A stretch of 64,000 bases of DNA, taken from assembly GCF_001895205.1 (NCBI RefSeq), contig NZ_BDJF01000016.1:1-64000 (forward strand). Direction: 5' to 3'. The translations under genes and the position numbers were made by a program. The stretch comes from Vibrio injensis. Lineage in GTDB: Bacteria > Pseudomonadota > Gammaproteobacteria > Enterobacterales > Vibrionaceae. This document shows, piece after piece, positions 29,098 through 39,311 of the stretch. The notes below the pieces were generated by a model. That model was not told where the DNA came from. It did not search any database and saw nothing but the letters and a program-made list of their open reading frames with translations. How positions within the stretch are numbered: the stretch's first letter is position 1; every line of letters begins with the position of its first letter.

Positions 29098-29376
29098 CCT
29101 TTGAAATGATTAATTTACGTACACATTTTGTCATCTATCCATTATTTCAACCACCAAAGCAATCGTTTGCTTTACGTTGTTATCATAAAATGACACCTTC
29201 AAATAACCTTAACCAACCCAACCATTAACAATTTCCACATGTGGCACAGTTTTTTCGTGATCAATCAGGGGTTTTTGACATATCATTCAATAGGCGCAGA
29301 CAATTCATGATTTAGATCTATTTTTTATTGTAAAAAAACCTGCAAAATTGCGCCCGACTTATTTCCTGTTCCCAAA
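29098..29376. other. Long leader region of sdaC
   Basis: A 279-base AT-rich gap upstream of sdaC with no gene seen. It could hold promoter and Lrp- or Crp-type sites, but I found no motif good enough to call. Confidence 0.35.
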
Positions 29377-30645
29377 ATGAGTAAATTAAACATGAATACA
29401 ACCACAACGGTTACATCAGCGACACAATCCACTGGCAAGTGGACCTATAAAGATTTTGTATGGTCGCTTTCCCTTTTCGGTACCGCCGTCGGTGCTGGCG
29501 TTCTTTTTCTACCCATCAAAGCCGGTGCGGGTGGTTTTTGGCCGCTGGTCATTCTTGCACTGATTGCAGCACCAATGACTTGGTTTGCTCATAAAGGACT
29601 GGCTCGTTTCGTTCTTTCTGCGAGTAAAACTGACTCTGACATCACCGATACCGTCGAAGAACACTTTGGTAAAACTGGCGCCAACCTTATCACTTTTGCT
29701 TACTTTTTCGCCATCTACCCTATCGTTCTTATCTACGGAGTCGGGATTACGAATACCGTCGACTCTTTCCTTGTGCACCAATTTGGTATGGAATCCATTC
29801 CTCGCTGGTTACTCTCTGGCGCGCTAATTTCATTAATGACTGCTGGTGTTGTTTTTGGTAAAGAATTAATGCTTAAAGCGACCTCAGCGATGGTTTATCC
29901 TCTGGTATTTATTCTATTGGCTTTGTCTGTGTTCCTTATCCCGGATTGGAACACTTCAATGATCGAAACCTCTCCAGATTGGTCAACCGTTCCAGTGATT
30001 GTCTGGTTAGCCATTCCTATCATCGTGTTCTCTTTTAACCACAGTCCAATCATCAGCCAATTTACCAAATCACAACGTCAAGAGCACGGTGAGCATGCGG
30101 TCGTGAAAACCGATATGATCACTGCTGGTGCAGCAATGATGTTAATGGGATTTGTGATGTTTTTCGTCTTCTCTGTGGTACTGTCTTTAACACCAGAACA
30201 GTTAACTATGGCGCAAGAGCAAAACATCAGTGTGCTTTCATACATAGCCAATGTGCATGAATCACCACTGATTTCTTATCTTGGTCCTATCGTGGCACTT
30301 GCAGCAATCACTTCAAGCTACTTTGGTCACTTCTTAGGTGCTCATGAAGGTTTAGTCGGTTTAGTTAAATCACGCAGTCAAATGTCTGTGGGTAAAATCG
30401 ATAAAATCTCGCTCCTGTTTATCGTCCTTACTACTTGGATTGTCGCTATTGTTAACCCTAGTATCTTGGGTATGATTGAAACTATGGGTGCACCAATGAT
30501 TGCTGCTATCCTATTCATTTTACCTGTTTTTGCGATGCAAAAAGTACCAGCAATGGCGAAGTATAAAACAACACTACCAGTACAAATATTCACAGTTATT
30601 TGTGGTTTTGCCGCGATTAGTTCTGTAATCTACGGCGCTCTTTAA
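29377..30645 (+). CDS. sdaC: SdaC, serine/H+ symporter
   Basis: A 422-residue HAAAP-family (hydroxy/aromatic amino-acid permease) transporter with 11 predicted helices. The first helix segment FGTAVGAGVLFLPIKAGAGG (about 35-54) and the mid-protein VFSFNHSPIISQF are typical of SdaC/TdcC. Together with the downstream serine deaminase it forms a serine uptake-and-breakdown pair. A second ATG at 29392 is possible; neither start has a strong ribosome-binding site. A hairpin separates it from sdaA, so sdaA probably has partly independent or attenuated expression. Confidence 0.92.
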   Translation: MSKLNMNTTTTVTSATQSTGKWTYKDFVWSLSLFGTAVGAGVLFLPIKAGAGGFWPLVILALIAAPMTWFAHKGLARFVLSASKTDSDITDTVEEHFGKTGANLITFAYFFAIYPIVLIYGVGITNTVDSFLVHQFGMESIPRWLLSGALISLMTAGVVFGKELMLKATSAMVYPLVFILLALSVFLIPDWNTSMIETSPDWSTVPVIVWLAIPIIVFSFNHSPIISQFTKSQRQEHGEHAVVKTDMITAGAAMMLMGFVMFFVFSVVLSLTPEQLTMAQEQNISVLSYIANVHESPLISYLGPIVALAAITSSYFGHFLGAHEGLVGLVKSRSQMSVGKIDKISLLFIVLTTWIVAIVNPSILGMIETMGAPMIAAILFILPVFAMQKVPAMAKYKTTLPVQIFTVICGFAAISSVIYGAL

Positions 30646-30747
30646 TCTCTGCATCAGCGTATGAGTGAAAAGATACCTGAAGCTTGAAGAATAGCGTGAT
30701 CAACCACGCGGTAACATCAAGCTAGTCAGGTAAAATATAACAATAAA

Positions 30748-30778
30748 AAGCCTCCCTTAATCAAGGGGGGCTTACTTT
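30748..30778 (+). terminator. Hairpin between sdaC and sdaA
   Basis: Stem AAGCCTCCCTT (30748-30758) with AAGGGGGGCTT (30763-30773), one T-G pair, 4-base loop, followed by ACTTTTG. It ends 18 bases before the sdaA ATG, abutting the GAGG ribosome-binding site, so it can act as a partial terminator or limit sdaA translation. Confidence 0.65.
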
Positions 30779-30791
30779 TGAGGCAATCAAT

Positions 30792-32153
30792 ATGATTAGT
30801 GTATTTGATATCTATAAAATTGGTGTCGGACCGTCAAGCTCACACACGGTTGGCCCAATGAAAGCGGGTAAACAATTTATTGATGATTTACGAGCAATGG
30901 GAAAATTGCGCGACATCACTAAAATTACCGTGGATGTTTATGGATCATTATCACTGACAGGGAAAGGTCACCACACAGATATCGCCATCATTATGGGCTT
31001 AGCGGGTAATACTCCAGAAAAAGTCGATATCGATGCGATTCCAAGTTTTATTACTCGCGTTACTGAAACGGAGCGCCTTCCTGTTGGCATGCACTGCCAT
31101 ACCGTTGATTTTCCTCGTGAAGGTGGCATGAACTTCCATAAAAGCAATTTGTCATTGCATGAAAATGGTATGCAAATTCACGCTTGGATTGATGACAGTC
31201 CTGTCTACTCAAAGACCTACTACTCTATTGGTGGCGGCTTTATTGTCGATGAAGAAAACTTTGGTAAAGAGATTGAATCTCCAGTCCAAGTTCCCTATCC
31301 ATTCACGAGTGCCGAACAACTTCTTGCTCAGTGCCAAGAGCACGGCCTTTCTATTAGTACTCTAGTGATGGCCAATGAAAAAACTCTTCATTCAGACGAA
31401 GAAGTTCGTACTTATTTCGCTAATATCTGGCGCACCATGCGTGAATGTATGGAACGTGGTCTGAATACTGAAGGCATTTTACCGGGGCCTTTGCGTGTTC
31501 CCCGCCGTGCCGCTGCACTTCGCCAACAACTGCTAACTTCTGAAAAAACGACTAATGATCCGATGGCCGTTGTCGATTGGGTTAATATGTATGCTTTTGC
31601 GGTTAACGAAGAAAACGCAGCAGGCGGTCGCGTGGTAACCGCACCCACCAATGGTGCTTGTGGCATTATTCCTGCGGTCTTAGCCTACTATGACAAATTT
31701 ATCCAAACCGTAACCGAGAAAGACTACATTCGTTACTTTGCTACCTCAGGTGCGATTGGTGGTTTGTACAAGCGTAATGCTTCTATCTCAGGAGCTGAAG
31801 TCGGTTGCCAAGGCGAAGTCGGGGTAGCATGCTCAATGGCCGCTGCGGGTTTAGCAGAGCTACTCGGGGGCAGTCCTGAGCAAGTGTGTATGGCTGCAGA
31901 GATTGCTATGGAGCATAATCTAGGTCTTACCTGCGACCCAGTTGCAGGACAAGTGCAAGTACCTTGTATCGAACGTAACGGGATTGCCGCCGTGAAAGCA
32001 ATTAACTCCACTCGTATGGCGATGCGTCGTTCATCGGCTCCCCGTGTCTCTTTAGACAAAGTGATCGAAACAATGCTTGAAACAGGTAAAGATATGAATG
32101 CTAAATATCGCGAAACCTCCCAAGGTGGATTAGCGGTTAAAGTGATCTGTTAA
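30792..32153 (+). CDS. sdaA: L-serine ammonia-lyase (iron-sulfur, single-chain)
   Basis: Deaminates L-serine to pyruvate. It is a 453-residue single-polypeptide type with an N-terminal beta domain (GPSSSHTVGPMKAG at about 13-26) and a C-terminal alpha domain. The 4Fe-4S cysteines fall in the motifs GAEVGCQGE, LTCDPVAG and VPCIERN near residues 339-398, as in E. coli SdaA. GAGG lies 8 bases before the ATG. It follows sdaC in the same direction, and has its own strong terminator. Confidence 0.95.
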   Translation: MISVFDIYKIGVGPSSSHTVGPMKAGKQFIDDLRAMGKLRDITKITVDVYGSLSLTGKGHHTDIAIIMGLAGNTPEKVDIDAIPSFITRVTETERLPVGMHCHTVDFPREGGMNFHKSNLSLHENGMQIHAWIDDSPVYSKTYYSIGGGFIVDEENFGKEIESPVQVPYPFTSAEQLLAQCQEHGLSISTLVMANEKTLHSDEEVRTYFANIWRTMRECMERGLNTEGILPGPLRVPRRAAALRQQLLTSEKTTNDPMAVVDWVNMYAFAVNEENAAGGRVVTAPTNGACGIIPAVLAYYDKFIQTVTEKDYIRYFATSGAIGGLYKRNASISGAEVGCQGEVGVACSMAAAGLAELLGGSPEQVCMAAEIAMEHNLGLTCDPVAGQVQVPCIERNGIAAVKAINSTRMAMRRSSAPRVSLDKVIETMLETGKDMNAKYRETSQGGLAVKVIC

Positions 32154-32177
32154 TCTTCCTCAACGATTGATCTTCCC

Positions 32178-32208
32178 AAGCCTGATACTTCATCAGGCTT
32201 TTTATTTT
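32178..32208 (+). terminator. Intrinsic terminator of sdaA
   Basis: Perfect 9-bp stem AAGCCTGAT (32178-32186) / ATCAGGCTT (32192-32200) with a 5-base loop, followed by TTTATTTT. Confidence 0.9.
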
Positions 32209-32283
32209 CCCTTTCTCCACCTTTACTTAGCTTTACTTAGCTTTACCTAACCGCCGCTTGTTTTATCTCCAGATAACGTTATA

Positions 32284-32302
32284 AATGGTGATAATCATTC
32301 TC
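32284..32302. promoter_or_regulatory. Fur-box-like site upstream of macA
   Basis: The 19-mer AATGGTGATAATCATTCTC matches the classical Fur consensus (GATAATGATAATCATTATC) at 15 of 19 positions, including the whole centre TGATAATCATT. It lies 26-44 bases upstream of the macA ATG, next to a TTTATAT element that could be the -10. Confidence 0.6.
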
Positions 32303-32327
32303 TTTTATATGCTGGTTCATTTTTACC

Positions 32328-33515
32328 ATGTCATTCTCTATTACTAAAAAAACGACGCTTACGTTTTTGATCGTCATTCTTATTCTTATCGCAGTGGGTT
32401 ATATCTTGTATCCCCAAAAAAATGCGACAACCTACGTTACCGACACCGTTCAGCGCGGCAACATCGAAGAAACCGTCCTTGCTACCGGCATGCTACAAGC
32501 CTCAAAACTGGTGGCGGTTGGTGCGCAAGTATCAGGTCAAATTGAGACACTAGCGGTCAATTTAGGGGACACTATTCGACAAGGTGATTTAGTGGCTCAA
32601 ATCGATAATTTGGCCCAACAGAATAAACTCAAAGAAGCCCAAGCATCATTGAACAGTTTAAATGCCCAATACCAAGCCAAACAGGCATTGATTCGTCAAG
32701 CTCAAGCTGAGTTTAACCGACAAAAAGCCATGCTGGCAGAAAACGCTAGCTCACAAGCGGATTACGAAGCTGCTCAGGCATCACTGGCTGTGCATATTGC
32801 AGAACTGAAACAACTAGCAGCACAGCAAGAACAAGCAAAAATTAGTGTTGATAGCGCCAACCTCGATCTCAATTACACCACCATCCGAGCGCCGATGGAT
32901 GGGACGGTGGTTTACAGTGCCGTTGAAGAAGGTCAAACCGTTAATGCCAATCAAACCACCCCGACAATTATTGAACTAGCAGTACTCGATACCATGACTG
33001 TAAAAGCTCAAATATCCGAAGCCGACATCATTAAAGTCACTCCGGGACTGCCCATCTATTTCACTATTCTAGGTCAACCGAATAAACGTTACTCCAGTAC
33101 ATTGCGTGCTATTGAACCCGGCCCAACATTAATGACTGGTAATGACAGTAATCTTTCAATCAGTAATGATGAGGCCATTTACTATCATGGTTTGTTTGAT
33201 GTGGATAACCCAGATGGACTATTGCGCATCGGTATGACAGCTCAAGTCACCATTGTTTTACACCGCTCAGAAAATGCACTATTGATCCCCGCTCAAGTGC
33301 TGATCAAACAACCAGGACCAAAACCTCGCTATCAAGTTCCTGTATTAGAAAATGATCAAGCTGTATTTCGTGATGTCAAAATCGGCCTCAATAATAAAGT
33401 CAATGTAGAAATTCTTGAGGGACTTAATGAAGGCGACACACTGATTTTAGGCATGCCAAATACACTCAATAACAACACGAGCCGTCGTATGAGTCCACCA
33501 GGGATGCGTTTCTAA
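32328..33515 (+). CDS. macA: MacA-like periplasmic adaptor of a tripartite efflux system
   Basis: A 395-residue membrane-fusion protein with an N-terminal membrane anchor (about 10-28), a split lipoyl domain ([12 protein letters not shown] at about 64-75), an alpha-helical hairpin (about 95-185, Gln/Ala-rich), and beta-barrel and membrane-proximal domains. It links the MacB ABC transporter to an outer-membrane channel. The stop overlaps the macB ATG by one base (TAATG). No good ribosome-binding site is visible before the ATG. The promoter region carries a Fur-like site. Confidence 0.9.
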   Translation: MSFSITKKTTLTFLIVILILIAVGYILYPQKNATTYVTDTVQRGNIEETVLATGMLQASKLVAVGAQVSGQIETLAVNLGDTIRQGDLVAQIDNLAQQNKLKEAQASLNSLNAQYQAKQALIRQAQAEFNRQKAMLAENASSQADYEAAQASLAVHIAELKQLAAQQEQAKISVDSANLDLNYTTIRAPMDGTVVYSAVEEGQTVNANQTTPTIIELAVLDTMTVKAQISEADIIKVTPGLPIYFTILGQPNKRYSSTLRAIEPGPTLMTGNDSNLSISNDEAIYYHGLFDVDNPDGLLRIGMTAQVTIVLHRSENALLIPAQVLIKQPGPKPRYQVPVLENDQAVFRDVKIGLNNKVNVEILEGLNEGDTLILGMPNTLNNNTSRRMSPPGMRF

Positions 33516-35485
33516 TGTCAGAGGTTTTATTAAACATAGTCAATGTTTCTCGCCACTTTACTTCTGGCGATGAAACGCTCACTGTCTTAAAAGAGATCGA
33601 TCTAACTATCGAACGAGGTGAAATGGTTGCCATAGTTGGCGCTTCTGGTTCAGGTAAATCGACTTTAATGAATATCTTAGGTTGCTTAGATACCCCAAGT
33701 TGTGGTGAATATTGGGTGAATGGACAAAACACCTCACAACTGAATTCTGATCAACTGGCTGAGCTACGCCGTGAATATTTCGGGTTTATCTTTCAACGCT
33801 ACCACCTATTAGGGGATTTAGACGCCTTAGGAAATGTCGAAATCCCAGCTATTTATGCTGGTTACGATAAACAGACTCGCCATGAACGAGCACGCAAACT
33901 GCTTGAACGATTAGGACTAGCCGAACGACTGGATCATAAGCCCAACCAACTAAGCGGCGGTCAGCAACAACGTGTTTCTGTGGCTCGAGCCCTCGTTAAT
34001 GGCGGCGATGTCATTCTTGCCGATGAGCCGACGGGCGCACTGGACAGTAAAAGTGGTTCAGAAATGATGCAACTGCTGCAAGAGCTTCATAGCCTTGGGC
34101 ACACCATCATTATCGTCACCCACGATATGCATGTAGCTCAGTATGCAGACCGCATTATAGAGATCAAAGATGGTGAAATTCTCAGTGATCGTATCAACCA
34201 CTCGACCAGTGACACGGCACTTCAGCCACATGCCCTTGCCCATCATACTCCGCTACTCAAAACCTCAACTGTCGGTCGTAACAAAAGGTGGCTCGACAAT
34301 TGTTGGGAAGCGTTAAAAATGGCACTGTTAGCGATGTCAAACCATCGATTAAGAACCTTCTTGACTATGCTCGGCATCATCATTGGGATTGCTTCAGTGG
34401 TTTCCGTGGTGGCTCTCGGTAATGGCTCACAAAAGTCGATTTTAGAAAGTATTGCCGCCATGGGCACCAATACGATTGATATTATGCCCGGATCTGGCTT
34501 TGGCGATCGGCGTTCAGGGCGAATTCGAACGTTAACCGCAGAAGATGCCCAAGCGCTGCAATCACTGCCGTTTATTGATAGCGTCACCCCTACCGTCAAT
34601 AGTTCCGCGACCATCAAATTTAGTAATCAATCGGTCACCGCTTCCATACAAGGAGTTGGGCCTGATTTTTTCCGAGTCCGTGGCTATGAACTCGCCAAAG
34701 GGCAATATTGGGATCAAACCAGTGTGGATAACTTGGCCCAAGAAGCTGTCATCGATCACAATACATTAACAGCTCTTTTTGCTGATGAGAATCCCATCGG
34801 TAAAGTCATTTTTGCAGGTAAGCTCCCCATCCGAATTATTGGCGTGACTGCGGCGAAAGAGAGTGCATTTGGCAATAACGACGCTCTCAATATATGGGTT
34901 CCTTACAGTACGATTAATGCACGAATGATGCGTCAAAGCCATCTTAATCGAATCACTGTACGTCTTGATGACAACATTCCTAGTGATGCGGCAGAGCAAG
35001 CGATTGTCTCTTTATTAACCATGCGTCATGGTACTAAAGATTTCTTTACGATTAATACCGACACCATTCAACAAAATATTCAAAAAACAACCGCAACCAT
35101 GACCTTACTCATCTCCGCCATCGCCGTTATTTCATTAATTGTCGGGGGGATTGGCGTAATGAATATTATGCTGGTTTCGGTCACCGAACGTACCCGAGAA
35201 ATCGGCGTACGTATGGCTGTTGGTGCAAGGCAGAACGATATTTTGCGTCAGTTTCTTATCGAAGCGGTACTTGTTTGTTTGTGTGGTGGGATCATCGGAA
35301 TTGCCCTCGCCTTTTTAATCGGCGTCGGTTTTTCCTCATTCGGTAGTAGTTTTACCTTGATCTATTCTACCGCCTCAATCGTCTCTGCCTTTTTATGCTC
35401 AACATTAATCGGTGTTCTATTTGGCTATCTTCCTGCGAAAAATGCCGCTCAGCTAAATCCGATTGATGCGCTTGCCCGGGAGTAA
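33515..35485 (+). CDS. macB: MacB-like ABC transporter (fused ATPase and permease)
   Basis: A 656-residue half-transporter. The N-terminal ATPase has Walker [10 protein letters not shown] (about 42-50), signature LSGGQQQR (about 146-153) and Walker [13 protein letters not shown]. Then come one membrane helix (about 275-300), a large periplasmic domain (about 300-525) and three C-terminal helices with the FtsX-like core [20 protein letters not shown]. It is a mechanotransmission-type exporter acting on substrates in the periplasm, such as macrolides, toxins, peptides or siderophores, depending on the member. It sits between its adaptor and outer-membrane partner. Confidence 0.94.
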   Translation: MSEVLLNIVNVSRHFTSGDETLTVLKEIDLTIERGEMVAIVGASGSGKSTLMNILGCLDTPSCGEYWVNGQNTSQLNSDQLAELRREYFGFIFQRYHLLGDLDALGNVEIPAIYAGYDKQTRHERARKLLERLGLAERLDHKPNQLSGGQQQRVSVARALVNGGDVILADEPTGALDSKSGSEMMQLLQELHSLGHTIIIVTHDMHVAQYADRIIEIKDGEILSDRINHSTSDTALQPHALAHHTPLLKTSTVGRNKRWLDNCWEALKMALLAMSNHRLRTFLTMLGIIIGIASVVSVVALGNGSQKSILESIAAMGTNTIDIMPGSGFGDRRSGRIRTLTAEDAQALQSLPFIDSVTPTVNSSATIKFSNQSVTASIQGVGPDFFRVRGYELAKGQYWDQTSVDNLAQEAVIDHNTLTALFADENPIGKVIFAGKLPIRIIGVTAAKESAFGNNDALNIWVPYSTINARMMRQSHLNRITVRLDDNIPSDAAEQAIVSLLTMRHGTKDFFTINTDTIQQNIQKTTATMTLLISAIAVISLIVGGIGVMNIMLVSVTERTREIGVRMAVGARQNDILRQFLIEAVLVCLCGGIIGIALAFLIGVGFSSFGSSFTLIYSTASIVSAFLCSTLIGVLFGYLPAKNAAQLNPIDALARE

Positions 35486-35487
35486 AC

Positions 35488-36870
35488 ATGTTACCTGCAA
35501 CTCAATATTCCAGCTTAGCTTTATCCATGTTGCTACTGCTTGGTTGTTCCGCTCACTATGATCTTGTAGAGCCTTCTGTTTTTATTGCGAATGACTGGCA
35601 TTCGCCTCAACAAGAAACCAATACGGTGTGGGAAAGCCAGTGGTGGAAAAACTTTCAAGATCCTAATCTTGATTTGTTAGTTGAGCGCGTCCTGTCCACC
35701 AACCACGACCTTGCATTAGCGACACTCACTTTAAAACAAGCTCGTTTGAATGCCAATCTAGACAGAGATCAAAGAGTTCCCGATCTCGCCGCTGGGATAT
35801 CCGGCAGCCGTTCAAAAGATCTCAACCATGGCGACATGTCTAACAACTATCAGGCTAAAATTAGCGTCAGTTATGAAGTGGATTTATGGGGCAAGCTTTC
35901 AGCGACGATTGATGAAAGTCAATGGAAAGCCCTCGCGACGCAACAAGAGCGAGAAGCAACCGCACAAAGTTTAGTGGCAACTACCGCCCAACTCTATTGG
36001 CAAATAGGCTATTTAAAACAACGAATTCGTTTAAGTCAGCAAGATATTGATAACGCCATCCAAAACTTTAATCTTGCTCAAAGTCAATATACTCATGGCG
36101 CAACCTCACGCTTGACCGTATTAGAAACCAAACGGTCACTGGCTGGATTGGAAGCTGCACACCGCGATTACCAGCAACAATATCGACAAGCCAGTAATGC
36201 CTTAGCTATTTTGTTTGAGCAAGATCCAGATCAAGCCGCTATTGAAATTGATCAACAACCCGCTCAAGCCTTGCCTGCTATATCTGCAGGCATACCCGCA
36301 GAAGTTTTGGCACGTAGACCCGATGTCAAACAAGCCTTGTATCAACTTCAAGCTTTTCTGGCTGCCAAGGAAAGCACTCGCCGCAGTTATTTCCCTGCGC
36401 TCACTCTGACTGGAGCATTAGGTGGATCATCGACGGAACTAAAAAAACTATTGAGCGATCCTATCGGCACTTTAGGCGCTGACTTAACTTTGCCATTTTT
36501 AAATTGGAATGAAATGCAGCTAAAGCGAGATATCGCACAAGTGCAGTATGAATCGGCCATCATCAACTACCGTAAAACCTTGTATGCCGCTTTTCAGGAT
36601 GTCGATAATGCCTTATCCGCCCGAGAAAATTATCAGTACCAAGCTGAAAAATTAGTTCAGCAATGGCAAAGCGCCGCTGAAGCAATGCGTATCTATCAAA
36701 GCCAATATCAGCATGGGGCTATAGAAATTAAGACGCTACTAGATGCCCAAGAAAACGAGCGTAATGCACGGGCCGCTTTACTGGAAAACGACTATCATCA
36801 ACGAGTAACCCTAAGCACCCTTTATCGAAGCCTAGGGGGACAGATGATCCTTACAGACGAAGAGAGTTAG
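35488..36870 (+). CDS. TolC/NodT-family outer-membrane lipoprotein channel
   Basis: A 460-residue outer-membrane factor of the NodT/OprM lipoprotein subgroup. The lipobox LLLGC places the lipidated cysteine at residue 20. Two TolC-like repeats follow (about 55-245 and 255-450), with family motifs WWKNFQDPNLDLLV and the second-repeat start AEVLARRPDVKQA. It begins two bases after the macB stop, so the operon supplies a dedicated channel instead of relying on TolC. The downstream hairpin probably ends the transcript. Confidence 0.9.
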   Translation: MLPATQYSSLALSMLLLLGCSAHYDLVEPSVFIANDWHSPQQETNTVWESQWWKNFQDPNLDLLVERVLSTNHDLALATLTLKQARLNANLDRDQRVPDLAAGISGSRSKDLNHGDMSNNYQAKISVSYEVDLWGKLSATIDESQWKALATQQEREATAQSLVATTAQLYWQIGYLKQRIRLSQQDIDNAIQNFNLAQSQYTHGATSRLTVLETKRSLAGLEAAHRDYQQQYRQASNALAILFEQDPDQAAIEIDQQPAQALPAISAGIPAEVLARRPDVKQALYQLQAFLAAKESTRRSYFPALTLTGALGGSSTELKKLLSDPIGTLGADLTLPFLNWNEMQLKRDIAQVQYESAIINYRKTLYAAFQDVDNALSARENYQYQAEKLVQQWQSAAEAMRIYQSQYQHGAIEIKTLLDAQENERNARAALLENDYHQRVTLSTLYRSLGGQMILTDEES

Positions 36871-36874
36871 ACCC

Positions 36875-36906
36875 TTTAGCCAAGCTAACAGCATAGCTTG
36901 GCTAAA
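36875..36906. terminator. Hairpin between outer-membrane channel gene and queD
   Basis: Perfect 13-bp stem TTTAGCCAAGCTA / TAGCTTGGCTAAA with a 6-base loop between convergent genes. No long T run follows on either strand, so it is probably a weak bidirectional terminator. Confidence 0.6.
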
Positions 36907-36908
36907 AA

Positions 36909-37268
36909 TCACCCAGTATAGACACACCCGGCGGTGCAGGTCTCTTTAATTTCAACCTTGCTGAGTAACGGTAAGCTTGGTTTAAGTTGTTGCCAAATCC
37001 ATTTTGCTAACACTTCGCTGGTTGGGTTTTCTAATCCTTCAATATCATTTAAATAATAATGATCCAAACGATCATAAATCGGTTGAAACGCCGCCTTGAT
37101 CTCTGCAAAATCAATCAGCCAACCAGTATGAGCATCGACTTCTCCAGCGACATAAAGACGAACTAAAAAAGAGTGCCCATGTAAACGACCACATTTATGT
37201 CCTTCAGGCACATGAGGTAAATGGTGGGCAGCTTCAAACATGAACTCTTTATAAATTTCGGTTTTCAT
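36909..37268 (-). CDS. queD: QueD, 6-carboxytetrahydropterin synthase
   Basis: Second enzyme of queuosine (7-deazaguanine) synthesis, converting 7,8-dihydroneopterin triphosphate to 6-carboxy-tetrahydropterin. It is 119 residues with zinc-site histidines in FEAAHHLP (15/16) and GRLHGHSF (H30, H32), catalytic C26 (GHKCGR) and the late ETCTAGC motif. It is nearly collinear with E. coli QueD (121 residues). The start is the ATG at 37268; a longer frame of 20 more residues lacks family similarity. Confidence 0.95.
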   Translation of the reverse strand: MKTEIYKEFMFEAAHHLPHVPEGHKCGRLHGHSFLVRLYVAGEVDAHTGWLIDFAEIKAAFQPIYDRLDHYYLNDIEGLENPTSEVLAKWIWQQLKPSLPLLSKVEIKETCTAGCVYTG

Positions 37269-37704
37269 CGTACAACTCAGGCTTAAAAAAAGAGCCGTCA
37301 TACTACGGAATCTTGTCAACTGAAACAAGCCAAATCAAGTAACCTCGGCAACCGAAAACCCGCAACTCATCTTTCTAAACCACTTGCTCGTATGATGAAT
37401 AAGCCTCGCTTTTACGATCAGAAGAGCGCATTTATTCCATCAATTTAGCCTTTCGAATAAGAAATCAACAATCAGAGCATATTAAAGGTTGATGCGGACA
37501 AATTGACAGGTAATATGTGCCATTGAATTTGTAGAATTTTAGCCAACCTAATGTTTCGCTTTTTTCCTTCAACTTGTTTGAATACGGTAACCGTATCTGT
37601 CTAAAAAACGCTAACGACTCACACGTTATCGTAACTTCAAGTCGTTCTAGGAAGCAGTCAGCACTTTGGGTTGAGTTTTTACCTCAATGGAGACGATATT
37701 AACC
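37269..37704. other. Long upstream region of asnS
   Basis: A 436-base divergent gap between queD and asnS. It holds a perfect 15-bp palindrome at 37582-37596 and several AT-rich promoter-like stretches, including TTGACA near 37502. No T-box or leader-peptide structure was recognised. Confidence 0.45.
37582..37596. promoter_or_regulatory. 15-bp palindrome upstream of asnS
   Basis: ATACGGTAACCGTAT is perfectly symmetric about its central A and lies 108 bases upstream of the asnS start. It looks like an operator, but I cannot assign a regulator. Confidence 0.45.
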
Positions 37705-39105
37705 ATGACTTACGCGCCTGTAAAAGACGTATTAAGCGGCAAGCTTGCAGTAAACAGTGAAGTTACTGTTCGTGGCTGGATCCGTACACGTCGCGATTCC
37801 AAAGCTGGAATCTCTTTCCTTGCCTTATATGACGGCTCTTGTTTCGACCCGATTCAGGCCGTGGTCCCGAATTCACTCAATAATTATCAAGATGAAGTTT
37901 TGAAACTCACCACCGGATGTTCTGTAGAAATTACAGGCACCGTTGTTGAATCCCCAGCCAGCGGTCAAGATTTCGAACTCGCTGCCACTGGCCTTAAAGT
38001 TGTCGGTTGGGTTGAAGATGCAGAAACCTATCCAATGGCCAAAACACGTCATTCTATTGAGTATTTACGTGAAGTCGCTCACCTTCGTCCACGTACTAAC
38101 GTGATTGGTGCAGTCGCTCGTGTTCGTAACTGCTTGTCTCAAGCGATCCACCGTTTTTATCATGAACAAGGTTATTTCTGGGTTTCTGCCCCACTGATCA
38201 CGGCATCCGATGCTGAAGGTGCTGGTGAAATGTTCCGTGTATCAACCTTAGATTTAACCAACCTACCGCATAAAGACAACGGCGATATTGACTTTAACGA
38301 AGACTTCTTCGGCAAAGAGACCTTTCTCACCGTTTCGGGTCAGTTAAACGCTGAAGCTTACGCTTGTGCACTGAGCAAGGTTTATACTTTTGGCCCGACC
38401 TTCCGTGCAGAAAACTCTAATACTAGTCGCCATTTAGCTGAGTTTTGGATGGTTGAACCTGAGGTTGCCTTTGCCGATTTAAACGATGTAGCTAAGTTAG
38501 CTGAAGACATGCTCAAGTACGTGTTTAATGCCGTACTGACTGAACGTCGTGACGACCTTGAATTCTTTGCTTCTCGCATCGATAAAGACGCGATTACTCG
38601 TTTAGAACAGTTCGTTCAATCAGATTTTGCACAAGTTGACTATACCGATGCGATTCAAATTCTACTTGATTCTGGTCGCAAGTTTGAATTTGATGTGGAA
38701 TGGGGTATCGATCTGTCTTCAGAGCATGAGCGTTATCTTGCTGAAGAGCACTTCAAAGCACCAGTGATCGTTAAAAACTATCCAAAAGACATCAAAGCGT
38801 TTTATATGCGTCTTAACGAAGACGGTAAAACCGTTGCCGCTATGGACGTATTAGCACCAGGAATTGGTGAAATCATCGGCGGTTCACAGCGTGAAGAACG
38901 TTTAGATGTATTGGATGCGCGCATGATTGAAATGGGCATCGATCCGGAGCACATGAGCTGGTACCGTGATTTACGCCGCTATGGCACCGTTCCTCATGCA
39001 GGATTTGGTCTAGGCTTTGAGCGTTTGGTCTCTTATGTGACAGGCATGGGTAATGTCCGTGATGTGATCCCATTCCCACGTACCCCACGTAGCGCCAACT
39101 TCTAA
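37705..39105 (+). CDS. asnS: Asparaginyl-tRNA synthetase
   Basis: Class IIb aminoacyl-tRNA synthetase charging tRNA-Asn, 466 residues. It has an N-terminal OB-fold anticodon domain ([19 protein letters not shown] region, about 18-100) and a catalytic domain with motif 2 ([18 protein letters not shown]) and motif 3 ([10 protein letters not shown]). It is nearly identical in layout to E. coli AsnS. I start it at ATG 37705, aligning with the family; the in-frame ATG 18 bases earlier is less likely. Confidence 0.96.
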   Translation: MTYAPVKDVLSGKLAVNSEVTVRGWIRTRRDSKAGISFLALYDGSCFDPIQAVVPNSLNNYQDEVLKLTTGCSVEITGTVVESPASGQDFELAATGLKVVGWVEDAETYPMAKTRHSIEYLREVAHLRPRTNVIGAVARVRNCLSQAIHRFYHEQGYFWVSAPLITASDAEGAGEMFRVSTLDLTNLPHKDNGDIDFNEDFFGKETFLTVSGQLNAEAYACALSKVYTFGPTFRAENSNTSRHLAEFWMVEPEVAFADLNDVAKLAEDMLKYVFNAVLTERRDDLEFFASRIDKDAITRLEQFVQSDFAQVDYTDAIQILLDSGRKFEFDVEWGIDLSSEHERYLAEEHFKAPVIVKNYPKDIKAFYMRLNEDGKTVAAMDVLAPGIGEIIGGSQREERLDVLDARMIEMGIDPEHMSWYRDLRRYGTVPHAGFGLGFERLVSYVTGMGNVRDVIPFPRTPRSANF

Positions 39106-39118
39106 ATTTACTTTTCAT

Positions 39119-39150
39119 AAAAAACCTTCGCTTCGCGGAGGTTTTTTTTA
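39119..39150 (+). terminator. Intrinsic terminator of asnS
   Basis: Stem AAAACCTTCGC (39121-39131) with GCGGAGGTTTT (39135-39145), one T-G pair, 3-base loop and a run of T to 39149. Confidence 0.9.
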
Positions 39151-39311
39151 ATTTTCCGTTGCGTGATGGTTGTCACTTTTCAATCAGAAAGGTATAAATA
39201 CTGACAATCAATCTTCTCTTTGCAAACGACTTGGCGTTATCGGTACGCGAATAGCATCAATGCAAGGCCAAGTACGAAGCGTATCACCTTAACTTTACAT
39301 GGATGGACATT

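Noticed and set aside
32221..32250. Short direct repeat TTTACTTAGC upstream of macA
   Set aside because: Only two to three copies of a simple AT-rich word; no sign of regulatory meaning.
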